Shown one piece after another: positions 44,101 to 57,300 of a DNA stretch of 64,000 bases. The stretch is from Apostichopus japonicus (taxonomy: Eukaryota; Echinodermata; Holothuroidea; Aspidochirotida; Stichopodidae). The notes under the pieces were generated by a model that saw only the letters and a program-made list of their open reading frames with translations, had not been told where the DNA came from and made no database searches. Position 1 is the stretch's first letter. Every line of letters starts with the position of its first letter. The stretch covers positions 1,206,001 to 1,270,000 of the forward strand of contig NC_092562.1 of assembly GCF_037975245.1 (NCBI RefSeq). Reading direction: 5' to 3'. The translations under genes and the position numbers were made by a program.

Positions 44101-44902
44101 AGGGGCAGGTCTGAATTATGGAATACTGGGGCAAAGATTTTCACCGTGTCTGCCTTATTTCTTTATAGCATGTTCAGAATACGGATGAGGCATATCATTA
44201 AGGATGCAGTGCTTAAAAACCTGAGCTCCCACATTCGCCATACCTGTCAGTAGCATCCAACGGTCTACGTTTGCCCCCAGGTCCACACCAACAGCCATAT
44301 CCCAAGTATTCAAGGGAATACCGATCACATGTGCAGTCTATCATCGAAACAAACTGGTTGAAAGATGATTGGCCTATATAAAACAAGAAGTAACGTACAA
44401 CATGGTTAATTAATGTGTTAATGAATATAGCATCTTCTCTAATGGAATTTGGTATGGAATAATAACTAACTGACTAATTTCGAATAAAGGGTAATCCATT
44501 TTATGGTTGTTGCAACGATGTTTTACTTGGAGCGAGCTATACCCTCAAAAGGATAATTGACACGTTAATCATTTGCAGTTCCGTCGATTTCGGAAACATG
44601 CAGGTGTTGGTTTTTTTCATGGTCAAAGAGCTAAAAAAAGTGAATCAAGTTTCCCAAAAGTTTCACGTTCCTTAACAATATGTCGGTACATCTTACAATC
44701 ATGGTTATTTCTGTTCCCTTTCATAATTGCCTTTCTAAATCTGGAATATAACACCATTAAACTGACCCCCAAAAAATCTTCGCTATCATTTTCTCGAGCG
44801 GTAGAACTTTATGACACTAAATGATCAAGTGCACGATGTAAAATAAACTGAGAAGTACTCACCAAAGCCAACCATCGCGAGCAAAATAACAAGACTCTTC
44901 AT
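41168..44902 (-). CDS. Secreted phospholipase A2, group I/II-like, 142 aa
   Basis: Hydrolyses the sn-2 ester of phospholipids outside the cell, Ca-dependent. Four exons: 44902-44863, 44373-44244, 43029-42899, 41295-41168; total 429 bp ending TAA, junction phases 1, 2, 1 all consistent. Residues 1-14 form a signal peptide (MKSLVILLAMVGFG). The Ca-binding loop reads YGCWCGPGG. The catalytic helix reads DRCCQVHDYC, with the His-Asp dyad intact across the exon 2/3 junction (AG|A). The C-terminal helix reads CKEALCVCDRTAARC with the second Asp of the network. Cysteine spacing and exon structure match animal secreted PLA2 genes. All catalytic residues are present, so it should be active; digestive versus defensive role cannot be told from sequence. 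Confidence 0.93.
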
Positions 44903-44971
44903 CTTTTGTCAACCCAGTTTCAACCACGACGACGGTATCGCGATTTGTGTTTGTTTCGATTTTATAATTGT

Positions 44972-44979
44972 CTTTTATA
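44972..44979 (-). promoter_or_regulatory. TATA box of the PLA2 gene
   Basis: TATAAAAG on the minus strand, 70-77 bases upstream of the PLA2 start codon at 44902. This predicts a short 5' UTR of about 40 bases. Confidence 0.6.
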
Positions 44980-46239
44980 CTGCATTCCATGTAGCTTTAT
45001 GTAAGGTATACTTGAACTATTTAAGGTGCATCTCTTTGTTGCTTTCAAAACGATACGTTTAATTGCTTCCCCTATTCAGTTAAGTGTCATCATAAAATAG
45101 TAACCATCAAATTATTTTGGTACTTCCCCACTATTTTTGTTATTGGGCAATTTTTCCAAAGTTCATCCGTCCGCCTACACCAGTCTATCTGGCAAGTGCC
45201 AAAAGGTGATTAAATATTGGTTTTCGTTACCATGGAGTTTTCTTTGTTTATACTTAAAGCAGTGATTGGTAGGTTCACATTTTCATACCCCTTGTATTGA
45301 ATAATGACTGTTGCAATGGATATGGTTTTAATGGATGTTAGGAGAGTATTAATTAACGTGCAATGTCAAAGGTCATGTGAGCTCGTTCGGTCCCTCCAAT
45401 CTGCTGATGGCATGAGTCAATGCCAGTTATTCTCATTTCCATGTTCAATGACAGGTATGACTTCCAATCAGTAATAAATGATGATCAGTCTCTCTATGAA
45501 TGACTCATTAATCTGCGCATGTCTCAGCATATCTACCATCGTGAACGCACCAAACGAGGTGACGAGTGACGGTGACGGCTACGGTGGTGGGTTGGTGGGG
45601 AGAGACGGGGATTTCTTGGCTTGGTAAGGCATGGAACCTTTTCTCAAGACACCGTGTCTTTTCTATACACCACGGACAATAGTGTAGAGGCTGAAGAAAG
45701 ATAATCAGCTGGGGATCAAAGTGAGCAAGAAACTTTTCATTCTCCCCCAAATTCCTTCATTTGTTTGCGCTATTTGAAATTTGTATTGATTTATTGCATT
45801 CATTTCCTGAACACGTACGGCAAGGTTGACCTATTGACGTTTTACTTACCTTGGACATCACCCATCCCAACAAATACGTACAGACTTTGTAATTAAATAG
45901 TTGAAGAAAATATGCGTTCTCGAAACTATAGATCCACAAACCTTTCCTCCAATCGTTCGTTGTTTTCTAAATTTATATTGATTTCTTGCATTCATTTCTT
46001 GAAATAAATGTCCTCTTGCAGAACAGTATATGACGGCTTCGTTGTTTTACATCATACATTAAAATCTTTAACAATAAGGCCAGAGCAATTAGAGATTGCC
46101 GAAATGTCGATTAGGAGGCAGGAATATTGTTGTGCTTTGTTCACAGCGATAATGGAACTAGATTGATAAACACTATTACCACTGCTCATTTATACATAAT
46201 TTGTCTCTCTTTTAATTCTAAAGAAGAGGACAGCGAATC
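44980..46239. other. Divergent intergenic region between PLA2 and the IgGFc-like gene
   Basis: About 1.26 kb separates the PLA2 TATA box (minus) from the IgGFc-like start codon (plus). No gene was recognised here. It must contain both promoters. ORFs at 45508-45939 show no domain and no splice context. Confidence 0.5.
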
Positions 46240-49200
46240 ATGGAGTATTTACTGTTAATAGTCGCAGCACTTCTTGTTGATGTCAGCGCATTTCAAGGTA
46301 AGCAAACAAATCAAACATTCGTTTTATTAAATGAATTGCTATCTATCTGTCTATCTGTCTATCTGTCTATCTGTAAATCTGTCTATCTGTCTATCTGTCT
46401 TTCTGTCTTTCTGTCTGTCTGTCTGTCGATCAGTCTCTCCATCCATCCATCCATCCATCCATCCATCCATCCATCCATCCATCCATCCATCCATCCATCC
46501 ATCCATCCATCCATCCATCCATCCATCCATCCATCCATCCATCCATCCATCCATCCATCCATCCATCCATCCATCCATCCATCCATCCATCCATCCATCC
46601 ATCCATCCATCCATCCATCCATCCATCCATCCATCCATCCATCCATCCATCCATCCATCCATCCATCCATCCATCCATCCATCCATCCATCCATCCATCC
46701 ATCCATCCATCCATCCATCCATCCATCCATCCATCCATCCATCCATCCATCCATCCATCCATCCATCCATCCATCCATCCATCCATCCATCCATCCATCC
46801 ATCCATCCATCCATCCATCCATCCATCCATCCATCCATCCATCCATCCATCCATCCATCCATCCATCCATCCATCCATCCATCCATCCATCCATCCATCC
46901 ATCCATCCATCCATCCATCCATCCATCCATCCATCCATCCATCCATCCATCCATCCATCCATCCATCCATCCATCCATCCATCCATCCATCCATCCATCC
47001 ATCCATCCATCCATCCATCCATCCATCCATCCATCCATCCATCCATCCATCCATCCATCTATCAATCTATCAATCTATCTATATATCTATCTATATATCT
47101 ATATATCTATCTATCTATATATCTATCTGTCTATCGTCTATATGTCGATTATGATATTTAAATGAGTCACAATTAACGTTTGTTTAGGCTTAATCGTTTT
47201 CAACATCTTTATCTGTTAGGCTCATGTGCCTTTCCGACCAACCCAGACGTCGACAAGTTCCAAATATTAGGAACCTTTAAGTGTGGTGTCACACAAAAGT
47301 TGTCGATACGTGAGGACGAAATACCACAGGGGTCGACATCGGATTTTATATCAGGTATGTGGGGTAGATTTCTACACGACTAGCTCATTGGTGTCACTAT
47401 TGTCATGCAATATTATGCAATATTTTAAGTTACTATATGAGTTCCTTATAACCACGCTGCAAAAAAGTCATCAGTGTTTTATTAGTTCATTTTTTATTAG
47501 TTCAAAAATAATTCCTTATATGAGCTACAATTTCGACCTTCAGAACAATGAGATTTAAGACGGAAGGTTACTTAGAACCTTCTTGGTTTCACTTAAAGTT
47601 GACTGTTTAGAGCTATGTGCTAAATGAACAGTAATATTTTGAAGGTGTGGTGTTTATAACGGTACATTGCATTAACACATTCTGATTTCTATTTTGTGTA
47701 TTTCAGAGACATATTACATGGAAACAAGCACGGCGGATTTACAAGTGGATAACGACGAATTCACTTGTCCCCCAACTCAAGGTTAGAATGTTAGTGATGA
47801 ATAAGATATAAAAACTGATTGTTTAACGTCAGTGCTATCTGAACGAATCCAGAGACGTTTGGAACGATATTGACATGTGGTGTGAGGGTGTATTTAAGTT
47901 ATGTATAGTTTAAATATAAAGCAAGTAAATCAATGTAACTGTAGGCCAATTGACTAATATTTTCGGTTTCATGAACTCCTTAATGCAAGACCGTTAATGC
48001 GATCTAGATTTTCTTGCAAATCAACAATGACTGTTATGTTGATTATGATCAGTCGTTACGTAAATATTTACAATTATTTCCATCTATTCTATGATGTCTA
48101 ATATTAGCGTAATTTAATACCTAATTACAAAAAAAGGTTGTGATGGAGTAACACTGTGTAACAAATTACGTCAGTCTACTCAGACAGATCACCAAGGAAA
48201 TGCATCCGCCGTTTTACCCGAATTTAATCATTTATAAGATATATGGTACCGTACAGCAGGATCAGCTTTATGATTTGTTTATAAATTATCCCTTTTTCAT
48301 TTTTCGTACTGAAACAGAAACGGTCGATGTCCAATTCGTCTTCACCATTTTAGGAGCAAATTGTGTTACGTATGAACCGACGATCAAGATCTACATCGGC
48401 CCCAAATCTTTATCTTCATGTGTATATGGCAACATTTCCTTTCCCCATTTAGCGAATTTAAGTGATATCGAATTTCATTTGCCTCTAGGTCAAGGAAAGA
48501 CCTTTACCCTACCCAGCAATTATATAGTACCACATGTTGAGCTGTTAAGTACTAATGGAAACATAACTAACACCACGGTCATAGTGGCCGCTAGTCAGGA
48601 AGTTGTTACATACGGACTCAATAGCTGCTCATCCTCAACGGTAAACCAGGCTTCGGCATATCGACTCAAAAACGTCAGTGACATTGGAACAGATTATCGG
48701 CTGATGATGTATAATCAGTTAGAGAGACAATCCGTTGTTGGAATTGTGGCTGTTGATGACGAAACTTTGGTCTCACTGTCTCTGAATATCTCTGAAACCA
48801 TCTCTAGTCAAATTAATATCACATTAAATCAATATGAGTCCTTTTTATTACCACTACAAACGGATTTCATGGGTGGGCGAGTAATTTCTGATAAAAGTAT
48901 CACCGTTCTTATAGGAAACGAAAGGACAAAAATACCTTTGAATACCGGGAACCCAGATCCTATTGCTGAATGCTTAGACCCTGTAACCGCATGGGGCAGA
49001 AACTATTCGCTATACCACCTGTTTGATCCCTCGTTAAGTAGTGGGTACACCATAAGGATACTTTCAACAGTCCACACTACAGTCATGTGGAAGACCGACG
49101 GAGATGAATGGCAAACCAACTTGCAACCTAATGAATATTTTGATACTGTGATTCCAGCTAATCAAAGAAAACCAGTAGAAATTTTTGCGGAACATGATAT

Positions 49201-49570
49201 TCTTGTCACTGAATTTATCCATTTTAGTAGTTTTGCTAGTCCATCAATGGTACAAATTCCTTCCTTAGACCATCCTCTCATCGATAAGAAAATTGTGTTT
49301 CCAGTTTTTGATATAACGTTGAAGGTTAATGCAACTTACTACTTAACGGTCTTCGCCCCACCAGGAGCTAACTCATCTGATATTTATCTTGATAACGCCA
49401 CTTCCGATACTTGGACGTCGATAGATGGAGTAAGCCAAACAGGATGGCTTATTTTTCAAACAACAGTGACTTCTGGTTCACACGTGTTAGAAATCAGAGG
49501 GAATTACAGTATCAATGCAATACTATTTGCGAATGAAAAGGTCCGTTCATATTCTTATAGTATCGCCTAG
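46240..49570 (+). CDS. Secreted IgGFc-binding-domain protein, 506 aa
   Basis: Four exons: 46240-46297, 47220-47354, 47707-47781, 48318-49570; 1521 bp including TAG, all junctions phase 1 with good GT/AG sites. Exon 1 is a signal peptide ([19 protein letters not shown]). Exons 2-3 encode a short Cys-containing segment. The large exon carries the IgGFc-binding N-terminal domain: [47 protein letters not shown], then [15 protein letters not shown], with many N-glycosylation sites. Human FCGBP carries this domain ahead of many VWD repeats; here there is no VWD, no transmembrane segment and no GPI tail, so it is a stand-alone soluble protein. The large exon could be read from an ATG at 48200, but the AG at 48316-48317 preserves phase. 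A mucus or immune role is inference. Confidence 0.88.
46325..47150. repeat. Giant (ATCC)n microsatellite with CTGT/CTAT edges in intron 1 of the IgGFc-like gene
   Basis: About 155 uninterrupted ATCC units (roughly 46437-47059) are flanked by CTAT/CTGT repeats on both sides. Tetranucleotide length keeps all frames open, producing long spurious ORFs. It starts about 40 bases after the exon 1 donor and ends about 70 bases before the exon 2 acceptor, so it fills nearly the whole intron. Confidence 0.97.
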
Positions 49571-49814
49571 AACACGTCGGTCACACCGCAGAATTTGTTC
49601 ACGATACAACTTTGTGTGGACTGCAGGGCTACATTACGACATTAGCTTTTGCTCAACAGTATAGATAAATGGTAGCAAATGAATAAGTCAATTCCTATGA
49701 AATATAAGGTATTTTAACTCAATATGTGTTTGTCATACATTCGTATAATTGTTCTGCTTTTCGTGCCCTTTGATTGGGAATGTTTATTGCATGGCAAAGT
49801 TGCTAAAACGTTTC

Positions 49815-50120
49815 TGCATTTTTAGGCGAAAACCATATCCTTATAGCATTTTGTATGGTAAAGATATTGATTTCGCAAAGTTTATGGTATTTGGTCAATG
49901 CATCTGGCAACAGTAGATGGATGATGTTATTAGAGCACATCAGCTGAAATTGTCTTTGCTTTTCGTTATAATTTGTCCATCGTAACACATAGGAAAAGAA
50001 TATTTCTTCAGAAACGATATACTTGATACATTTCTAGAATATATAAAGAAATTTGACAGCAAAGCAACCATTCCAGATGTATCAGGTCTCAAGGATAAAT
50101 CAGCAAGAAGATTATAAAAG
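49815..50120. repeat. Dispersed repeat, copy 1
   Basis: Shares ordered segments with 52595-52890: AT(G)GATGATGTTATTAGAGCACATCAGCTGA-like core, then TTTGACAGC, then ATGTATCAG and GGAAGATTATA. It is non-coding, in the 3' flank of the IgGFc-like gene. Confidence 0.65.
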
Positions 50121-50423
50121 ACTAGGTAAAGCTTTTGAAGAGCATTTGCTCAGACGATATCAGAGACCACCAGAAAAACTCTTTTAAGATTGTTCTCGTC
50201 AGCAGTATTTCCATAATGCCGTGTCATCTTATCGTTAATTTTAATGATGCTTCAATGATGTTACGTCACAAATTAAAATTTCAATATCATTAAATGTATA
50301 TTATATAAACTTTATGTTGCTTTCCTATCTCGTACATAGTACCCTGACTTATTTAAGTATACATCCATCTAAAACATATGGCTCTGTCCGTATCACTGTA
50401 TGACGGTTTAGTGAAAGTGGTGC

Positions 50424-50446
50424 TGGCGGGGGGGGGGGGGGGGGGT
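50424..50446. repeat. Poly-G run
   Basis: A run of about 21 consecutive G downstream of the IgGFc-like gene. No gene feature is associated. Confidence 0.8.
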
Positions 50447-51047
50447 GGTTATCGGAAGGAAAATGAAGCTCAACCAACAATGATCCATGTTATTTAGCGA
50501 AATAGACAAGTTAAATGTAATATTAACAGTTCTTGTGATCTTTTGTTTTGCTCTTTTATATAGTAACTAAACATTGATAAGATATGCATTTTGAATGTCT
50601 CCAAAACTTGTAACGGTATATACTGTATGCGTTTAATAATAAAATTTATACCTTGATTAATTCATTGCGTTTAAAATGGAGTGAAAAAAAAATTCAAATT
50701 TGCATTTAAAATATAGATGCAGGGACTCATTATGGAGTCTTCTTCTTCTTCTGAAGTGGGTGGTGTCTTGTGTATAGGTAGGAATTAGACTATACTCATA
50801 AATAAGTATCAACGGGTAGATCTTAAGTAGTGCATGTGCCAAATAGAAAAGTAAAGGTTTTTGCCAATAATTTCGTTCATATTTTAACAATAATTGTATG
50901 ACACTTTACTGCAAAACGCTTAAAATTTGAAAAGAAAACCCCATTCTTACAGATAAACTTAGTAGTCAAACATATAGGGACAGTTGTTTAGACTCCTGAT
51001 CAGTCATTAGTTGAAACAGCCTTTGAGTAATGAATTCGTCTGTTAGG

Positions 51048-51048
<1 letters not shown>

Positions 51049-51116
<68 letters not shown>

Positions 51117-51130
51117 TATATATATATATT

Positions 51131-51213
<83 letters not shown>
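51049..51213. repeat. (TA)n microsatellite
   Basis: About 165 bp of TA dinucleotides with a few TAAATA/TTTATA interruptions, between the convergent 3' ends of the IgGFc-like and FAM20B-like genes. Confidence 0.95.
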
Positions 51214-51217
<4 letters not shown>

Positions 51218-51303
51218 TTTTATCATAATTATGTATTATTACTCACTGGGGTACTGCAAACGTTATTTTTTATGGGCTTACTATAAACATATAGTGTTCA
51301 TAG

Positions 51304-54300
51304 TCATGTCGTCACATGCTCACCAACTAGAACTTTTTCCTGTCCGAACATGCTAACACATTTATAAATTTCATTTATAAACATGAGTAAGCGACGATCA
51401 AGCGCTGGGAAGAAGTCATCCAGGAGGATGGGAGCTAAAGGATCCTTAGAGAGAGACGCTTTCACCAAGTCTCCAAGTTTGTTTCCTTCTTTCGTCAACG
51501 CTAACATTGTGTTGAATGTTGAGTTCCTGAATCTGTTACGCAAAAAGAAAGTTAGGAAGACGGAATAACTATACTGAAGTTCGATGTACCGTTTCACGAA
51601 AAACTGAGGGTTTTCTTATTCAATTCAAATGAATGACGAACGAAATCACCCATTATCTTTATCTTGCATGACACAGAAACTTATAAATCAGCAAAGTCAA
51701 TAACACGCAAAGAAAAGGAATGTTCATTTGTCACTGGTGATAGATATCCTGGTTGAAAAGTCTTACATAGGCTTGACAAGGGGGAACGGGGTTGAAAGGC
51801 ATAGCCCTGAGACGCGACGAAATATCAGATGGTGGATATAGGCCTTATTTTATACTCAGTTTCGTGGCGTACGTAGTGAAAATTAATATATCAATATGGG
51901 CTCTATAGGTGACATAATGGTGCTCTCCAGCCTCGCCTAAAAATATAGACCGCGCTATCATATCGCTCCTATCTAGAGTAGAAATGAATACCGTGAGTTA
52001 ATCAATAGTAGTATATACAATTTCGTTCGTACTTATTGAAGAAAATATCTTTTGAGACGTGAGGTCAAAGTTTTCAAGTCACATCGTATGTATATAGACA
52101 GAGTTGCCAAGAGTGCCAACCGAAATGTGGCTTTATACCGAAGGCAAGAAAAACTGACCAGGCCAAATCAACGTAACATTACAGCTAGGAGTATGTATCA
52201 CCGTTAGCATGCAGTGGCTATATATGAAACGGAGTACTAACCTACAACATTGATATATCGCCGCCAAGCACTTAATATCATCTTCGTATGGATTTCCAAA
52301 TCCCTTTCCATTATCCACGATGACCACAAAACTCATGTTTCTGTCAATTCGATTCACCAGAAAGTAATGGTGACGATCATAATTCCCTGTAAGACAAATA
52401 TACAACAAAGAACAAAGAAACAGACAAATATTTATGGCTAATTTTAGGAAGTCAATTGTGTTACATCTTGATTTCAAAGTTAATGGTAATAAGTTCATAA
52501 AACGCAACCAAGTGAAAATTATTCTTAAATTTAGAAATTTTACTCCATGGCGAAAATTGCATGTTTGCTAGAAAATTGCTGAACAATTTTCTGAATCCTT
52601 TAAGAAAAAACTTGCCCTCATAACATTTTGTGTCGCGGAGATATGATTTTTTTTTTCAAATTTTGTCATATTTTTAAATGCATCTTGCAACATATTATAG
52701 ATGGACGATGTCATCAGGGCACATCAGCTGAGAATGTCTTTGTTTCTGTTTATTAATTTGCATATCATTTATTCGCAGAAGAAAATAATAGTTCTACAAG
52801 AAAGGAACATTTTGATGAAATTCTAAATACAGGGAAGTTTGACAGCTAAGGTAACATTCAAAATGTATCAGCTTTCAGGAAGATTATATGTAACATGAGT
52901 CAAACCTTTGCCGAGCCTATGTCTATCGCAATTTACTTCAGAGACCCACTACTGTGAACCAACTTCACTCCAAAAAAGGTTCATTCAATTGAACATTTCA
53001 CGTGCTGGGGGAGGGAGGGGGCGGGTGAGATACTCAACTGGCAGTGTGGAGTATTTTTCTCTCCGATACAAGTTTCACATTCATTGAAGCAGAACAATAA
53101 ACTTTTAAGTTTGAGTAGCCAATAACTCACTGATAAGGTGATCGAACAGAACAAGTTCCATCAAGTCCAAGAAAAATCTTCCTCTTGTGATCCTTTGTTT
53201 CTGTGATACACATAGTAAGCAAATATTTAAATTTATTAGCAAAAGTTTCAATATGCTCGATTTTAACACTTTATCAATTTCTTTTTTTTTACATAACGCA
53301 GAACATACAAGGATTGTAGGTGCTTATGTAGCAAATATTCTAGAAGTACAGTGAGGTATAGGTCTATAGGTTTATGTTTTACAACGGCCATACAGTGGTA
53401 TATGCTGAGGTAATGTTTAGGCACAACGTTGCCTTTTATCAATTTTGGCTATGGAGATTTTGTGAAGTAGCCAACCTTCACTTTTAGTAATTTTGAATTC
53501 AATTAATGCGATTTTTAAAAAATTTCATTGCAAAATCCATTTCTTGTTTTTGCAAAGTCCAAATAGCCAAACTAACTATTTCATCTTTTATTAGTTGGGA
53601 AGTTTTCTGTCTAATGGTGGCTTCCGGTAAGATTTCATTCCATTTCACCTTCAACTATAACGGTAGGCCAGGGAGGGGACCTCAAGATGAGGTCACAGGT
53701 CAAATGCGGTTTGCGAAAGAGTTTCATTCGAACCGGAGAAAGAAGCCCGCGCAATCCTGCAATAAGCGAGATATGCAGACCCTTAAGGCCCTAAAGACGT
53801 GAGCACTCTAAACGCCTTGATTTTTATTTTGTATTGGCCCCTTTGCTCCTACCAGTGTCTTGCTTTGGCATTTGTAGAAAATCATTTGCGAGCCACTGAT
53901 TAAGGCCACACAATGCAATGGTCTGACGTCAATGACACCAGTCTCTTCATAATATAGTAAATTCCCAAAAGAAAAAAAAACAGAACAATTTATTGTTCAC
54001 ACAAATACCCATGAACCGACATAAACTTGAGAGAATAGTTGTTTGTTGCTGCTTCCAAATAGAATCTAGTGAAATAAATATAATATTCTCACTTAAAGTA
54101 TGTATTTTCGATCACTTTGTTATTACATTCGCGATATTATGTAGACGTTAAGGTCATATACACAGTGTACCTTAATGAGTCCTTAATTCGAAATATTGAT
54201 ATTTTGCTTAATTGTTCAATCAGTAATTTATTTTTCCAATAAAGAGTCACGCCAAGATACGAATTTTATATTTACCAACCTTCAAAATGTCCGTGCATAT

Positions 54301-57300
54301 ATTTCGGTATTTCCAGCTTCTGCTCAGAAAATAATAATGAAACCGTTATAATAAGAAATTGTTAAGGTTATGTCTACAATACATTACCTAGTGCGCATTT
54401 ATAACTTCCGCAAAAATAGTTTAATACTCGTGAACGGGATAGCCTTTGTTCTACATCTGTTATCGACGAAATAATTTGAAAGTCATGAAAGCATCATTTC
54501 CTAAGAATCTTTTTCTTTTGTGTGGCTCTACTGGGAAATTTTCGAAGCTTAAAAGCCGCCATTAGCTCACGTCATGATTGTTACGCGTGTTAAGTGTCAT
54601 TCCCAATGACCTTTGATCCCGTATAAGTAATTCTAAGTGCTGGATACAGCTATATCGTTTTAATGTAACATTATTTGTGCTTTCCCGGTAACAATAGTCC
54701 GTATAGTAATGAACCAGTAGCAGCTTGGCGCACTGCGTCGCTCACGTTTTGGCCATAAGCAAGATCCGATTAGTTTTTAAGCACACTTACGTCTTGTCCC
54801 TCAGTGTAATGTAGTGATTCCACGGATTGAACTCCTCGTGGAAAGGACGCCGTCCCGGAATCTTTTGACAAACAGAAATTTCAAGAGTGCCATTCTCAGC
54901 GCAAATGGTGTGATTCTTATTACAGAATACAGGAGCACAATCACCAATGAAGCAAATGTCGTCTCCTGCAAATTAGGATCAAAGTAGGATGAAGAGCAAT
55001 GATAATTAATGAATAATAATTTTAAACACTATAGTTTTTGTCCCAAATATATCAATTAAATAAAGAAAAATAATATTTATAGTTACACAAAAACCCACTT
55101 CCACATTTGAACAAGATTCGTAATTGTTTGAGTGTTTCGTGTTGAGATTCAGCCTTAGCCTTACCTCTCCATGTCATAGTATCGAGAAGTCCATCATCTT
55201 TGCCCTTCATCAGGATTTCATTTAAAAAGTCCACTTTTCTGCCAACGCAAGGAGGTACTCTTCTGAAGCCCATGACCCTTCGAAAAATTTGAGAAAAACA
55301 ATTAAATCTTAACAGAAACGTCAGTAAGTAACTTTAAAAGTAAACCAAATCAGACCCATCTGTAAACAACATGAGCTGCGATGTCATAAACACTTGGTTG
55401 CGTTTCAATTATAGTCGTCACATTTCCACTTTTTACACACATTTTACCAAAGGAAAGTCTTGCAGAAGGTATGAAGGTACTTCTCCCTGAGCCTCTAAGT
55501 TAAAACGGTGCAATTTAGCAGTGGCTTGTATGGCTTTATCTTTGAGATGCAAAAATTCAATACACGCAACAACAACAACAACAAAATGCATATTTTCGTA
55601 CGTATTTGTACTAAGTGCTTTTAGTCAACGTCATGGTTGTGAACATTCTTTTTAATGTGTTTGTGTGACCGGAAACGTAGTAACATATATACAATCACAT
55701 AAAGTTGCCTGAAATAACAATAGAAAAAAAATAAGGTGTTTTACATCAGAACGGCAGCCAGTGGGTGGTGACCCGGAAGTGGGTCAGAGCTACCAGTTCA
55801 GATCACTGTCATTTGAGTAGATATAGGAAAGGGTATGAATTGAGAGGAAACATGTAAGAAAGGATTAAAGTAAACAACTAAACATTTTAAGGTATTTTAG
55901 CCTTTTTCCTTTTTTGTCTTTCGAATCAAGAACTTATTAATTGTTCTTACAAGTTGTGGTGTCTGGTGAACATCATCGTTCAGCCTAGGCTATACTTTAC
56001 AACTTTACGAAATCAAAACACCCTTTCCATACTGTCTTTTAATTTTCTTAGGTAGTTGCAAGGTGATGGCTTGTCTCGCCTATGACGTCACACCCCTTTC
56101 TGTTTCTCCATTTTCTATACTATAGATGGTCTCCGAAAATGGATAAAAACCCTTACTTTTTGCAGAATTTGTATTGAATAACAGAAAGTATGTTAATATT
56201 TTGAATAAAATTATTTTACTCTTGGATCGACGGACTTAATTAATTGACACAGTTTCATATTTGACTTTCTGGTATGGAGAGATGAATAGTTTGTACCTGT
56301 CAAGATGGAAAGACAAATAGTTTGTACCTGTCAAGATGGAGAGATGAAAATTTTGTACCTGTCAAGATGGAAAGACGAATAGTTTGTACCTGTCAAGATG
56401 GAAAGACGCTATTTCGGCTGTGTGTCTTTCCTGGTCCTGCCAATTTTGCTGGGTTTTATTATAAGCCCAATAGAAATCCCTCTTATGTCTGAAAATGAAA
56501 ATATTGCTACTGATAAAAATAAAAATCAAGAAATGGAAGAAATAACTTTGTAAAAATATATAAAAGAAGAAAGGAAAGATAGAAAATAAAAGATTAAAAT
56601 AAAATTCTAAAACGAAACATATATATATGATGAAACTTTAATCATTATCATTATATAACATTGCAATAATGCATCTACAGTATTATTATTATGCTTGATC
56701 TTGGCTCATGAAAGTACTGACCAAATATTAAAGATCATTTCTTTCTTTAACAAGTTTACTAAATTTACAGAGGATACAACCAAATAAGATTATTCAAAGG
56801 GCAAGTAAATGTAAGTGATTCGATTCTCAACATTTAGTCGTAAAATTACTTTGAATGAAACACATCTTAATTTTAATAAACGATATCGAACAATTGTGTC
56901 AAAAGAAAGTAAAAAAAAAAGAAGAACGGATTAGGCTTAGAAACGAATAATTTTGATTATTACTGTATTGATTCTTTAAATGTACAGTAGATGTGTGATT
57001 AATTACCAACGTTTATCAGCGTGCTACGTGTAATAATGTCTTATAAAATCTCACGAATTAACAGATTTGATCTTTAATGTTATACGACTGAGTAGACCAA
57101 TCTGAACCACGTATCTCTGTAAATTAATATTTCAACTCCAAAGAGAAAGAAATGTTTCCTTTAAAGAATCAAACAATTCCACATTGGTTTCAGAACCACA
57201 AAGTTAACATTTTCTTTAATTTGAGTTAGAACCATACACTTTAAAAATTCAACTCGTAACTTTAAGCCACGTGTCACTATAAACACTTATTTCCACCATA

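Noticed and set aside
45508-45939. Minus-strand ORFs of 60-80 codons between PLA2 and the IgGFc-like gene
   Set aside because: No domain, no splice partners and no conserved composition.
46351-47161. Four overlapping ORFs of 211-304 codons on both strands
   Set aside because: All are translations of the ATCC microsatellite (IHPS or DGWM repeats); the period of 4 keeps every frame open.
51383-51568. Plus-strand ORF opposite the last FAM20B-like exon
   Set aside because: Shadow of the real minus-strand exon, which carries the FAM20 C-terminal motifs.
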